A DNA stretch of 64,000 bases from Panax quinquefolius (taxonomy: Eukaryota; Streptophyta; Magnoliopsida; Apiales; Araliaceae). Positions 36,898 through 50,101 of this stretch are shown here, piece by piece. The stretch spans positions 15,465,128-15,529,127 of the forward strand of contig CM035156.1 of assembly GCA_020205615.1 (NCBI GenBank). Reading direction: 5' to 3'. Both the position numbers and the translations under genes were made by a program. Below the pieces are notes generated by a model. It was given only the letters and a program-made list of their open reading frames with translations, was not told the origin of the DNA and did not search any database. Positions within the stretch are counted from its first letter, which is position 1; each line of letters opens with the position of its first letter.

Positions 36898-39624
36898 GTG
36901 ACGCCCCCAAAATAGGTATACACAACACCCATTCTACGAGTCGCCAAATACATGAGTACGAAACAACTACAACTTTATTATTACAACAAGAAAAATACAT
37001 GAGTTTGAATACAAATATTATCTTCTAGACAATATCTATACTCAAATAAATCCTCATCACATTATTGATTCATTATTTTACAAAATGGTGAGACTACTAA
37101 ACAACTCTCTCTAAATCTTCATTCCATACCCCGACTTAAGATTCGCTACATTCTCGCCTCCCGAGAAGAAAAATGGAACAACAAGGAAAAGGGTGAGCTC
37201 AACTTTCCCAAAGAAAGAATATTATGACTAAAGATAATATACAACAAATTATCGCATCTTCAACAGGAAAAATCGATAGAATACAATAACAACAAGTTTT
37301 AGATCAATATTCAAGCAAAGAATAATTCATAGAAGAGTTACGTAGAATGAAATCTACTATAATCTATGAATTTAATAAATCCATCATCAATATTTTATCC
37401 CCTGAACATCAATCAATATACATCCTGAATCAAATATTCATCTTTCAAGCACTACAGCCAAAGATATTCATCACTGGTCATGTTCATTTAAACACTGCTC
37501 ATCTTTGCACTACAGGATGCCAAAGATATTAATCAATCCATTATGTTCTTCTCAACACCTTTTCATCTTTTGCACTACAGCCAAAGATATTCTTCAGAAT
37601 CATTCATCTTCGCACTAAAAAATAAAGATATTCAATAATATCATCATTTAAGACCTCGAGGATGATGAAAATATTTTTAAAGAAACGAATCCAAAGGAAA
37701 CAAAATGACAAGGATTAAGGATTAAGGATTCGTACTTGGTTTTATCCACGCCAAAAAATACCTCAAAAATAATCATAAAAGAATGATCAAAACACGGATA
37801 CAATCGAAGTTAGTATCCGCATAGATGTTTGGATAAAAAGAAGAAATTTTATTTTTCTATGAATAAGCTTCATAATTGAATAAGGCCGATACGTGAATAA
37901 GAATCTCATTTAAAAGATAAATTCCACAAAACATCTTCACGCCTACTTAAAAAGATATTAATAATAATTATAATATAGAATCTCGTGAATAATCAGTCAA
38001 TAATAGTAACCCCATTTGAAAAGTTCCAAATTTGATAAAACTTCGATCAACATTTCAAAGATAATGATATATTGAAGAAATAATATCATTACAAAAAAAA
38101 TAATATCCTTACCTCGAAAGATCAAGATTTCTACCGTATCACGGCATAAGTGTCAAGGAACTTCACCGCCTAGCAATACTCAAAGTATACTCAAAATACT
38201 CACAAGAATACGCTCAAAATATCGAGAGAGAAATGAGAAAAACTTCAGCTTCGTGTGATTTTCAATTCTAACCCAAGACCTCTATTTATAGGAAAACGCT
38301 AGAACACCAAAGCGTAAAATTTAATATAATATTAATATAATTATACAAATTTTCCTTAGCCCACCTTTTGGTCAAAACACCAGCCACACATGTTAATGAT
38401 GTCCAAAAAAATACAAAAAACGTTTTTCTTAACAAAAAATAATTTAAACTCCCAAAATCAATTATTACGACTTGAACTTCAATAATTCATAATAAATAGC
38501 CCTTTCATCAGAAAAATCAATCTCGCGTGTTTTATAGGAAATTCAATTCTCTACAACTTTGCGTAAGAAAGTTTTTCCAAATTCCAAACAAAAATCGACC
38601 GATATCCACAAACTAAGCGATTTTACGTTATAATCAAATTTCTAATCAATAATTGTGTCCACCAACACACAAAACATGTGTTAAACATTTAATGCCACAA
38701 AATACTCTTCCTCCTCATATACTCATATATCCCACATTCATTGTAAAAATATCATCGTTAATATATTATTAAAATAATATATTTAAATGAATTATTTTAT
38801 CGTAAAGATAAAATATTAATTTTCAACAATTGTCATTTTAAAATTTTCTCCATCTATATCCACATAAAATCAATATTTTCCTCATCATATAAATCAATAA
38901 TTAATTATTCACAAATAATATTACGAAATCACAATATTGACAACCGTGCGCCCTCAGAAAGAGGGGGCTTTCAATAAGAATTTCTTCACTCTTGGCAATT
39001 AGATGACCAAACCTCTCCTGTACAGAACTTTCTGGACATTGCCAATAATGTTATCTAATAATATTATTCGAGATAATATGAATTATTGCTTTCGATAATG
39101 AAAGATCTTTGTGTAATGACAATTATTGAAACAACAAAGAATATAAAATATCAACGCAGTTAATTATTAACTCAATAAAATACTTTGAATGCAGAATTAT
39201 CAGTAACCATTATTGAGTGAAGTGCCTTCTTCACGTAAGAATCAATAATTGGTGCAATACCGCAGCTCTTCTTGTTCAACAACGCCAGTATTAGTGTGTT
39301 TTAACCACGGGTATTCCAATAAGATTAATCTGCAATAACTACGCCATTATTTAAAAACAACTTATATTTGTCGTTTTCTTCATCCAATCGCTTTCCATGG
39401 GGCCCACACACGGTCATACTGTCAGTGCATTTAATATTCCCCACAAGCATTTAATATTCCACGCACCAAACGAATATTCTCCCCACAACAATGAATATTT
39501 TATAACCACTTGCTTATTTTGAAATATTTATGTATTTAACCCTAACTATCCACATTAATCAAATCAACCCTTACTATTTCAAAATAAAGGAAATTCCTTT
39601 TTATTTAAAAATTTGGGTCTTACA
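36898..39624 (-). repeat. Minus-strand solo LTR in A2-2 gag (2727 bp)
   Basis: Starts GTGACGCCCCC (first T missing) and ends GGGTCTTACA. Left flank CGACC and right flank CCACC match at 4 of 5, and gag resumes beyond. This is the deepest nesting level seen, so it should be among the youngest insertions. Confidence 0.88.
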
Positions 39625-39850
39625 ACCACCACCCTATTATATCTACAAAATGCGAAAAAGAGGACATATCATCAAACCGCCCACAACAGCTCAAGGTATG
39701 CTATAATTGTGGAAAGGAAGGACATATCGCTAGAGATCAGACTGAGAAATAAACCTAGTTCAATGGGCGGTGACTCAAAAGATCGTCCCCGGAAAAGTCA
39801 AAGTCAACGATTCCGGAAGAAAGTTTTGTTGTGATCGGTCATAATGCGAG
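39625..39850 (+). pseudogene. gag: gag of A2-2, zinc-knuckle end
   Basis: Resumes with a first CCHC knuckle (KCEKEGH-like, out of frame at its ends), then CYNCGKEGHIA near 39695-39730, as in A2-1. These bind RNA in Gag. Separated from the rest of gag by the solo LTR. Confidence 0.75.
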
Positions 39851-42800
39851 GAACCCAAACGAGGTGATCACGGTAAGCTATTTATAAATTCATGCAGAAG
39901 TTTATACCTTACTTGATACCGGTCTTACCCATTCATTTATCTCTCCGCATGTGCTCAACGCTTAAACTTGACTCACCGAGAAATTAGACTTTGACCTATC
40001 TCGTGGAAACTCCGTTAGAGAAACTTTCATCACATCCACTCGCTTATAAATCTTGTTTGATTCAAGTTGGCACCATTACTCTTACCTGTTGACCTTATCT
40101 CTTTAAAGATACTTGCTTTTGATGTGATTTTAGGGGATTGATTGGTTAACTACTCATCATGCCAAAATTGATTGTTTTCGTAAGGTTGTTAGTTTTCATA
40201 TTCCTAACCAACATGTTGTATTTAATTCAAGCAACTAAACCATTAAAATCGATCATCGTCATATCTAATCATAAAGCTATTCGTTTATTAAAAAAGCGGA
40301 TGTCAAGCTTTCTTAGCTCATGTTATGGATTTGAATAAAGACACGCCAAATTTGAATAATATTCCGTTGTTATTGACTTTCCCGACGTATTTCAAGAACT
40401 TCCGGTACACCCCGAGCGTGAAGTTGAATTCTTTATTGATCTTGAACCCGCACAAAGCCCATTTCTAAAACCCCATATCAAATGGCTCCTATTGAACTTC
40501 AGAGTTAAAGGTCCAACTACGAGAATTGTTGGACATCGGTTTCATTCGCCCTAGTACATCTCCTTGGGGTGCTCTGCTTTATTTGTAAAGAAGAAAGACG
40601 GAGTATGCGACTTTGTATTGACTATCGGAATTGAACCATGTCACCATCAAGAATAGGTATCCTCTACCTCGTATTGATGACTTGTTTGATCGATTTGCAA
40701 GGGGCACAATTCTTTTCAAAATCGATCTTCGCTCGATATCATCACCAAGATTAGAACTAAGGATATTCCAAAGATCGCCTTAACTCGGTATGGGCATTAT
40801 GAATTCTTAGTCATGTCTTTCGGACTAACTAATGCTCCTGCGCTTTCATGGATATGATGAACCGAGTATTCAAGGAATATTTGGATCAATTCGTTGTTGT
40901 CTTTATTGATGACATCCTCATATATTCCAAAAGTCGTGAAGATCATGAGCACCATTTGAAATTTGGTACTCCAAAGGCTTCGTGAAAACCAACTATATGC
41001 CAAATTGAAGAAATGCGAGTTACGGCTTGAGGAAGTAGCATTCCTTGGGCACGTGGTGTCGAAACATGGAGTATCTGCTGATCCGTGAAGATTGAAGCAA
41101 TACAAAGTTAGAGCAACCAAGCTCGGTGGATCAAGATCACGTAGCTTTTTGGGCTTAAATTTGGTTATTATCGGAGATTCGTGGAAGGGTTTTCTCGAAT
41201 CGCTACTCCATTAACTCACTAACTTTCGGAAGGATACAAAATTCGTTTGGAAGCGAAGAATGCGAGAAAAGTTTCCAAGAGCTTAAGAGGAGACTTATTT
41301 CTAAGACTGTTTCTAACAATACCATCTGGTTCGGATGGATTTGTTATCTACAAATGATGCTTCGAGCAAAGGGGTTAGGATGTGTTCTCATGCAACGTGG
41401 GAAAATCATAGCCTATGCCTCGCGACAACTTAAAGAGTATGAGAGGAATTATCCTACTCATGATCTAGAGTTAGCGGCCTTGATCGTTTTCGCGCTTAAA
41501 GATATGGAGGCACTATCTATATGGAGAGAAAGTGGAGATATATTCACCATAAAAGCCTTAAATATTTCTTCACTCAAAAAGAACTCAACATGCTTGCAAT
41601 GACGTTGGCTCGAGCTATTGAAAGACTACGACCACACTATTCAATACCATCCCGGTAAAGCGAACGTGGTAGTAGACGCATTGAGTAGAAGATCATATGC
41701 GGAACAAGTGCGATGATGTCAAGTATAATGCATAGAGCCATCTTTAATAGAAAAAGTTAAGGTTGCTTTCAAGCCAATCGGGCCTTGAGTGATGCGTATG
41801 AAGAAGAAAGTACAAGAAGGAGCTATTCCTAAGCGAGAATTGATGAAGAAGGAATACTTGAGTCCACTCTAGACTTTGTGTTCCTAACGACTCGATTTGA
41901 AGTACAAGATTATGATGGAGGCACACAATACGCCATTTGCAATCCATCCTCGGAAGTACTAAAATGTATCGTGATCTTCACATACATTTTGGTGGAACAA
42001 TATGAAGAGAGAGATTGCAAAGTTTATCTCGATGTGTTTAACTTGCCAACGTGTAAAGGCGGAGCATCTTGTACCTAAGGGTCCGTTGCAACCACTTGAG
42101 ATTCCTGGAATGGAAGTGGGAACACATTACTATGGATTTCGTTACGGGTCTTCCTACTACGGTTTCTCAAGGCATCAATGCTATTTGGGTTATTGTTGAT
42201 AGATTAACCAAGTCCGCTCATTTCTTGCCGATACGGAGACTTATTCCTCGAACGCCTTGCTAGTATTTACGTGAATGAGATTGTGAGGTTGCATGGCATG
42301 CTCAGTATCCATAGTTTCGGATCGTGACCCAAGATTCACTTCAAGATTTTGGGTTAGCTTGCAAAAACGCTATGGGCACAGATTTGCGATTTAGTTGATA
42401 CCATACCATCCCCAAACCAGACGGACAATCGATAGATTATTCAAACTCTTGAAGATCTATTAAGACTCTGTGTCCTGACTTTCAAGGGTAGTTGGGATAA
42501 GTATTTACCATCAGTGGAATTCTCCTACAACAACAATTATCGAGCAAGTATAGGTGTGGCTCCATTCAAGCATTATATGGACGAAAATGTCATTCTCCAA
42601 TATGTTGGGGATGAGGTGGGGAAGCAACATTGTTGGGGACCCGAAGTTAAGACGATATGACTCACCGAAAAGATCCAAATGATTCGACAACGATACAAAC
42701 CAAGACAAGATCGACAAAAGAGTTATGCGGATCTTCATCGAAAGGACGTGGAATTTAATGTGGGGATCATGATGTATTGTTGAAGTTGCTCCATGGAAGG

Positions 42801-43215
42801 AGTTACAAGATTTGGGAAGAGAGGAAAGCTCAATCCACGATTTATTGGTCCATTTCAAATTCTTGACCGAGTAGGAAATGTAGCCTATAGACTTGCGCGT
42901 TTCTCCAAGTATGTCTCGTGTTCATAATGTGTTTCACATATCTCATATTTCAGAAATATGTGAAAGACCCGAACCACGTTATTGAGTTAGAACCGGACGA
43001 GATAAATGAAGACTTAACGTATGAGGAGGTACCAAGATCTTGGATAGGAAGGAGCATGTCCTACGCCAAGAAAGGTCATACCACAAGTTAAAGTTTTATG
43101 GAGGAATCATGCTATAGAGAAATGACCGGGGAATTGGAAACGGAAATGAAAGCGAGGTATCCTCACCTTTTCAAACACCAGTGTACGACGTCAATTTCGA
43201 GGACGAAAATTTCAT
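39851..43215 (+). pseudogene. pol: pol of A2-2: protease, RT, RNase H, integrase
   Basis: Protease near 39910 keeps LDT, but the next residues are altered. RT about 40490-41000, with FVKKKDG, LCIDYR and the catalytic FIDDILIYS near 40890. RNase H from about 41230, with a clean stretch [20 protein letters not shown] (frame 41354-41602) and HDLELAAL, ending at the YHPGKANVV segment near 41650. Integrase finger and core about 41920-42450, with [13 protein letters not shown] and DFVTGLP. C-terminus 42900-43200 with YEEV and VKVLWRNHA-type sequence. Better preserved than A2-1 but still broken by single-base shifts. Confidence 0.87.
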
Positions 43216-43227
43216 AAGGAGGGAGGT

Positions 43228-46104
43228 TGTAAGACCCCAAATTTTTAAATAAAAAGGAATTTCCTTTATTTATTATTTTGAAATAGTAAGGGTTGATTTG
43301 ATTAATGTGGATAGTTAAGGGTTAAATACGCAAATATTTCAAAATAAGCAAGTGGTTATAAAATATTCATTGTTGTGGGGAATATTCGTTTGTCGTGGAA
43401 TATTCAGATCGCTTCAGAATATTCGTATCGACGCCAGTAGCGACCATGTAGGCCCCATAACTTGAAAAGCGATTGGATGAAGAAAACGACAAATATAAGT
43501 TGTTTTTAAATAACGGCGTAGTTATTCACAGATTATCATTGTTGAATACCCTAAGGTTAAAACACACTAATACGCGTTGTTGAGCAAAGCAGATACCAGA
43601 TTGCACCAATTATTGATTCTTACGTGAGAAGGCACTACTCAATAATGGTTACGATGAATTCTTCGCTCAAAGATTTTATTGAGTTAATAATTGCTTGCGT
43701 TGATATTTTATATTCATTGTTGTTTCAATAATTGTCATTACACAATTTTTCATTATCGAAGCAATAATTCATATTATCCTAATAATATTATTAGATAACA
43801 TTATTGGCAATGTCTAGAAAGTTCGTCTAAGGAGAGGTTTGGTCACCTAATTGCATGCCAAGAAGAAGAAATTCTTATTGAAAGCCCCCTCTTTCCTGAA
43901 CCGCACGGTTGTCAATATTGTGATTCTCGTAATATTATTTGTGAATAATTAATTATTGATTTATATGATGAGGAAAATATTGATTTTATGTGGATATAGA
44001 TGGAGAAAATTTTTAAAATGACAATTGTTGAAAATTAATATTTTATCTTTTTCGATAAAATAATTCATTTAAATATATTATTTTAATAATATATTAACGG
44101 TGATATTTTTACAAAGAATGTGGGATATATGAGTATACGAGGAGGAAGAGTATTTTTTGTTGCAATAAATGTTTAAAACATGTTAAACATATCGGTGGAC
44201 CCCATTTATTGATCGAAATTTGATTATAGCACGTAAAATCGCCTGCTTGTGGATTTCGGTCCAATTTCTTTTTGGAATTTGGAAAAACTTTCTTCGCAAA
44301 GTTGTAGAGAATTGAATTTCCTATAAAAACTCGCGGGATTCGAATTTTCTGATGAAAAGGCTATTTATTATGAATTATTGAAGTTCTGAAGCTCCGAAAT
44401 AATTGATTTTTGTAAGTTTTAATTATTTATTTTATGAAAAACGTTTTTTTTCTTACTTTTCTAGAAGGTGGCATGTGGGAAATGCTAGGATCTGAATTCT
44501 AAGGTTGGCGTATGAATTTGATATATATATATATTAATTTATTAAATTTTCTGCTTTGGTGTTCTAAGCATTTTCCTATAAATAGGTGCTTGGGTTAGAA
44601 TTGAAAATCACACCGAAAATCAAGTTTTCTCTCTATATTATCGGCGTATTTTTTGTGAGTATTTTGAGTATACTTTGAGTATTGTTATACGGTCAAGTCC
44701 AAGTCATAGCCTATACCCTATTCTAAATTTAGAAGATCGATCTTTCGAGGTAAGGGATATTATTTTTTTCAGTAATGATATTATTTCTTCAATATCATTA
44801 TAATCGAAATGTTGATCTGAAGTTTTATCAAATTTGGAACTTTTTCATGTCGGGGTTACTATTCATGGGTTACTATTCATGAGTTACTATTCACGAGTTA
44901 CTATTCAGAGTTACTTATTCACGAAGTTCTTATTCACGAGTTACTATTCACGAAGTTACTATTCACGAGTACTATTCATGAAAGCGTGAAGATGTTTTTT
45001 TGTGGAATTTCTATCTTTTGGTGTCAGAGTTACTATTCACGTACCAAGCCTATTCATTCACGATCTGGTCTTATTCAATCAAAAAATAAAATTTCTTCTT
45101 TTCGTCTAAAACATCTATTCTCGATACTAACTCGATTGTATCCATGTTTTGATCATTCTTGAATTTTACACCACTATGATTATTTTTGAGGTATTTTTGG
45201 ACGTGGATAAAACCAAGTACGAATCCTTAATCCTTAATCCTTGTCATTTTGTTTCACCGGATTCGCTTTCTTTAAAAAAATATTTTTCATCATCCTCGGT
45301 CTTAAATGATGATATTATGGAATATCTTTGGCCCAGTAGTGCAAAGATGAATGATTTCTTAAGAATATCTTTGGCACAGAGTGCAAAAGATGAATGATTT
45401 CTGAAGAATATCTTTGGCCCAGTAGTGCAAAGATGAACAGTGTTTAAATGAACACGACTAATCGATGAATATCTTTGGCCCGTAGTGCAAAGATGAACAG
45501 TGTTTAAATGAACATGACCTAATCGATGAATATCTTTGGCTCAGTAGTGCAAAGATGAATATTTGATTCCGGATGTATATTGATTGATGTTACAGGATAA
45601 AAGATAGACGATGAACTTTTAAATTCATACATAGAAGATAGTAGTTTGCATTCTCTACTTAACTCTTCTAATGAATTATTATTTCAATTGCGAATATTGA
45701 TTTAAAATTTGTTGTCTATTGTATTCTATTATATTTTTCCTGTTGAAGACTAACGATAATTTGTTGTATATTATCTTAGTCATAATATTCTTTACCGAGA
45801 AGCTAGTTGAGCTCACCCTTTTCCTTTTTGTTCCATTTTTCTCGTGAGGCGAGAATATAAGCGAGTACAGTCCTGGGTATGGAATGAAGGTTTTAGAAAG
45901 GATTATTTAGTAGTCCTCACCATTTTTGTAAAATAATGTATCAATAAATGTGATGAGGATTTATTTGAGTATAGATATTGTGCAGAAGATAATATTTGTA
46001 TTCAAACTCACGCTTTTACCGTTGTAATAATAAAGTTGTAGTTGTTTTCGCCATGTATTGACAACTCGTAATAGGTGATGTATACCTATTTTGGGGGCGT
46101 CACA
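43228..46104 (+). repeat. 3' LTR of A2-2 (2877 bp)
   Basis: Preceded by AAGGAGGGAGG (43216-43226). Starts TGTAAGACCCC, ends GGGGGCGTCACA. It shares with the 5' LTR a distinctive TATATATATATATTAATTTATT block (44520; compare 34140) and five stem-loops (45324-45560). Confidence 0.92.
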
Positions 46105-46648
46105 CGTAGTGCAGGGGTGATTCGATGATGTGGATTATTTATTAAAGCTGAGTCTCAGCTATAACAGTGATGAAAAACCTTTTAAAACCTAAAATATATG
46201 AGACTTTATTCTCTACTTGACTCTTTTAATGGATTGCTTATTCATTCACTGCAGCTTAAACTTGTTGTCTATTGTATTTTATCGCTTTAACAACATTGAA
46301 GGCTAATGATAAATTATTCTCGCATTATCTTAGTCATAATATTTCTTCTTTGGGCTAGTTGAGCTCACCCTTTTTTTTCACCGTTTCTCTTCGTGAAATG
46401 AGAACATACCGGACGAAGTCGGGGAACGGAGTAATGGTCCGGAGGATAGCATTAGTAGTCCTCACTATTTTGTGAAATAGTGTGATAATAGTTGTAATAA
46501 GGACTCCTTTTGAGTTTGTATAATATCTAGTAGACAATATTTGTATTCAAACTCACGCTTTATGTCAGTATTGCATACCGGCGCTTATATTAAGTAAGTT
46601 GTATTTGAATTTATGTACCATGTAAGTGGCGACCCAAAATGGGTGGCG
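46105..46648 (+). repeat. 3' LTR of element B, part 2
   Basis: Continues LTR B with CGTAGTGCAGGGGTGATTCG and matches 15640-16180 to GGGTGGCG at 46648, where another LTR is inserted. The last 30 bp of LTR B follow at 49386-49415. Confidence 0.9.
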
Positions 46649-49385
46649 TGTAAGACCCCAACTTATTATTATTGAAATTTAATTTTCTATTTATTATTTT
46701 AAAATAGTAAGGGTTGATGTGATTAATGTGGATAGTTAGGGGTAAAATACGCAAATATATTTCAAATAAAGCAAGTGGTTATAAAATATTCATTGTTGTT
46801 TGGGAATATTCGTTTGGTGGTGGAATATTCAGATCGCTTCGGGGAATATTCGCATGACCGGCAAATGACCATGTGTGGGCCCCATAACTGAAAAGCGATT
46901 GGATGAAGAAAACGACAAATATAAGTTGGTTAAAAATAATCACGTAGTTATTCTCGTTAATCTTGTTAAAATACTCTATTGGTTAAAACACAAGAGTTAT
47001 CACCACGGTATTGCACCAATTATTGATTCTTACGTGAAGAAGGCACTACTCAATAATGGTTACGATAATTATCTTCAAAGATTTTATTGAGTTAATAATT
47101 GTTTGCGTTGATATTTTATATCATTGTTGTTTCAATAATTGTCATTACAATAATATTTTTCATTATCGAAGCAATAATTCATATTATCTGAATAATATTA
47201 TTAGATAAAATTATTGGCAATGTCTAGAAAGTTCTGTCTAAGGAGAGGTTTGGTCACCTAATTGCGCGCCAGTAAGGAGAAATTCTTATTGAAAAGCCCC
47301 TCTTTCCTTGAACCGCACGGTTGTCGATATTGTGATTCTCAGTAATATTATTTGTGAATAATTAATTATTGATTCATATGATGAGAAAAATATTAATTTT
47401 ATGTGGATATAGATGGAGAAAATTTTAATGTGACAATTGTTGAAAATTAAAATTTTATCTTTTTCTCGATAAAATAATTCATTTAAATATATTATTATAT
47501 TTTAATAATATAATAATGGTGATATTTTTACAACGAATATGGGATATATGAGTATACGAGGAGGAAGAGTATTTTTGTTTCAATAAATGTTTAAAACATG
47601 TTAAACATGTCGGTGGACCCCATTTATTGATTTGAAATTTGATTATAGCACATAAAATTGCCCGCTTATGGATTTCTATCAATTTTGTTTGGAATTGAAA
47701 AACTTTCTTCTACAAAGTTGTAGAGAATTGAATTTCCTATAAATACCCGTGAGATTGAATTTTCTGATAAAAGGGCTATTTATTGTGAATTATTGAAGTT
47801 CAAGCTCAAATAATTGATTTTTGGAAGTTTTAATTATTATTTTAAAGAAAAACGTTTTTTTGCATTTAAGTGGGCTAACATGTGATATTAATTGCTGAAA
47901 TCAAATCTTCAAAGATGGGCTAAGGAAATTTATAATATATATTAATATTTTATTAAATTTTCTGCTTTGGTGTTCTAAGCATTTTCCTATAAATAGGGTG
48001 CTTAGGTTAGAATTGAAAATCACACCAGAAATTGAAGTTTTCTCTCTCTATATTATCGAGCGTATTCTTGTGAGTATTTTGAGTATACTTTGAGTATTGT
48101 TAGACGGTGCAAGTTCCCTTCAGCACTATACCCGGTATTCCAGCTAGAAGTACTAATCTTTCGAGGTAAGGGATGTTATTTTCTTCTCAAATGATATTAT
48201 TTCTTCAATATCATTATGCTGAAATATTGGTTGGAACTTTTTATCAAATTTGGAACTTTTTCATGTCTGTTACTACTATTCATGAGTTCTTATTCACGAT
48301 TATTATTCATGAGTTACTATTCACGAAGTTACTATTCACGAGTTACTATTCACGATTACTATTCATGAAGCGTGAAGATGTTTTTTGTGGAATTTCTATC
48401 TTTTGGTGTCGAGAGTTACTATTCACGATACTAAGACTATTCACATATACTGACTATTCATTAGAAAAATAAAATTTCTTCTTTTTGTCCAAAATATCTA
48501 TTCGGATACTAGCTTTGATTGTATCCATGTTTTGATCATTCTTGAATTTTACACCACTATGATTATTTTTGAGGTATGTTTGAACATGGATAAAACAAAG
48601 TACGAATCCTTAATCCTTAATCCTTGTCATTTTGTTTCAATCGGATTCGCTTTTTTTAAAATATTTTCATCATCCTCGGTCTTAAATGATGATATTATTG
48701 AATATCTTTGGCACAGTAGTGCAAAAGATGAATGATTTCAAGAATATCTTTGGTAGTAGTGCAAAGATGAGCAGTGTTTAGATGAACATGACCCAATCGA
48801 TGAATATCTTTGGCAGAGAGTAGTGCAAAGATGAATATTTGATTCCGATGTATATTGATTGATGTTACAGGGGATAAAAGATGAGACGATGAACTTTTAA
48901 ATTCATACATAGAAGATAGTAGTTTGCATTCTTTACTTAACTCTTCTAATGAATTATTATTTCATTGCGAATATTGATTTAAAATTTGTTGTCTATCAGT
49001 ATTCTATTAGATTTTTCCCTCGTTGAAGACTAACGGTAATTTGTTGTATATTATCTTAGTCAAAATATTCTTTACTGGGCTAGTTGAGCTCACCCTTTTC
49101 CTTTTTGTTCCATTTTTCTTCTCAGGAGGCGAGAATATAGCGAGTACGAGTCGGGGTATGGAATGAAGGTTTTAGAAAGGATTGTTTAGTAGTCCTCACT
49201 ATTTTTGTAAAATAATGTATCAATAAATGTGATGAGGATTTATTTGAGTATAGATATTGTCTAGAAGATAATATTTGTATTCAAACTCACAGTTTTACTG
49301 TTGTAATAATAAAGTTGTAGTTTTTTCTGTACCATGTATTGACAACTCAGAATAGGTGATGTATACCTATTTTGGGGGCGTCACA
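46649..49385 (+). repeat. Solo LTR of the A family in LTR B (2737 bp)
   Basis: Starts TGTAAGACCCCAACTTATT, ends GGGGGCGTCACA. TGGCG on the left and TGACG on the right match at 4 of 5. It has the TATA box, GAGGTAAGGG, TTCACGA repeats and three stem-loops. Its CAG/CTG words are better preserved than in the A2 LTRs. Confidence 0.9.
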
Positions 49386-49415
49386 TGACGTATACCTAAT
49401 TTTGGGGGCGTCACA
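49386..49415 (+). repeat. 3' LTR of element B, terminal 30 bp
   Basis: TGACGTATACCTAATTTTGG and GGGCGTCACA match the end of the 5' LTR of B (16173-16200). It closes element B. Confidence 0.88.
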
Positions 49416-50101
49416 AATAGTAACTCCGACACTAAAAGACAAGAATTTCACAAGAAAAATCTTACCAATATTCTGGCATAATGATATTAGAAGAAATAAT
49501 ATCATTTTAAAAAAAATAATATCCCTTACCTCGAAAAGACAAGAGCGATCTCATTTAGAATCTCGAATATAGTGCTAAAGGGAACTTGCACCGTATAACA
49601 ACACTCAAAGTATCAAAATACTCACAAGAATACGCTCGATAATATAGAGAGAAAAAGAGAAAGAAAACTTGAGTTTACGTGTGATTTTCAATTCTAACCT
49701 AAGCACCTTATTTATAGAAAATGCTTAGAACACCAAAGCGTAAAAATTTAATAAAATAATAATATAATTAACAAAATTCAAGCCCACCTTTGAAATCTGA
49801 TTTCAGCTCATTTAAATCACATGTGAGGCCAACTTAATTGCAAAAAATGTTTTTCTTTAAAAATAATAATTAAAACTTCAAAAAATCAATTATTCCGGAA
49901 CTTTGGAACTTCAATAATTCATAATAAATAGCCCTTTTATCAGAAAAATTTGAACCACATGTCTTTTTCATAGGAAATTCCATTCTCTACAACTTTCCAG
50001 AAGAAAGTTTTTCCAAATTCCAAACAGATATTGACCGAAATTCATAAACGGACGATTTTACAGGTTATAATCAAATTTCAGTCAAGAAATGGGATCCACA
50101 A
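49416..50101 (-). repeat. Minus-strand solo LTR, middle part
   Basis: Continues the LTR begun at 12609. It reads AATAGTAACTCCGACACTAAAAG and runs through the reverse of the TATA region to CCACAA at 50101, where a plus-strand LTR enters. Confidence 0.88.

Larger units (their letters stand above)
32859..46104 (+). mobile_element. Two-LTR Ty3/gypsy element A2-2, inserted in LTR B
   Basis: Complete frame of parts: 5' LTR 32859-35719, altered primer site, gag, pol, polypurine tract, 3' LTR 43228-46104. The flanks are AGTAG (32854-32858) and CGTAG (46105-46109); the same A/C difference appears between stem-loop copies elsewhere, so a 5-bp duplication is likely. The two LTRs are identical over long AT-rich runs and differ mainly at C- and G-containing words. 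A minus-strand solo LTR (36898-39624) splits its gag. Confidence 0.9.
13555..49415 (+). mobile_element. Ty3/gypsy element B, nested and itself invaded
   Basis: The LTRs start TGAGACCC and end GGGCGTCACA, a family diverged from A but with the same terminal and primer-site design. 5' LTR 13555-16200; gag, protease and short pol remnants 16201-18311; pol end and polypurine tract near 30690-30760; 3' LTR starting 30763 and ending 49415 after interruptions. Flanks TAAAG (13550-13554) and AATAG (49416-49420) are an imperfect duplication. The target reads GTGAATAGTAA in other minus-strand LTRs. Most of pol is deleted. Confidence 0.85.
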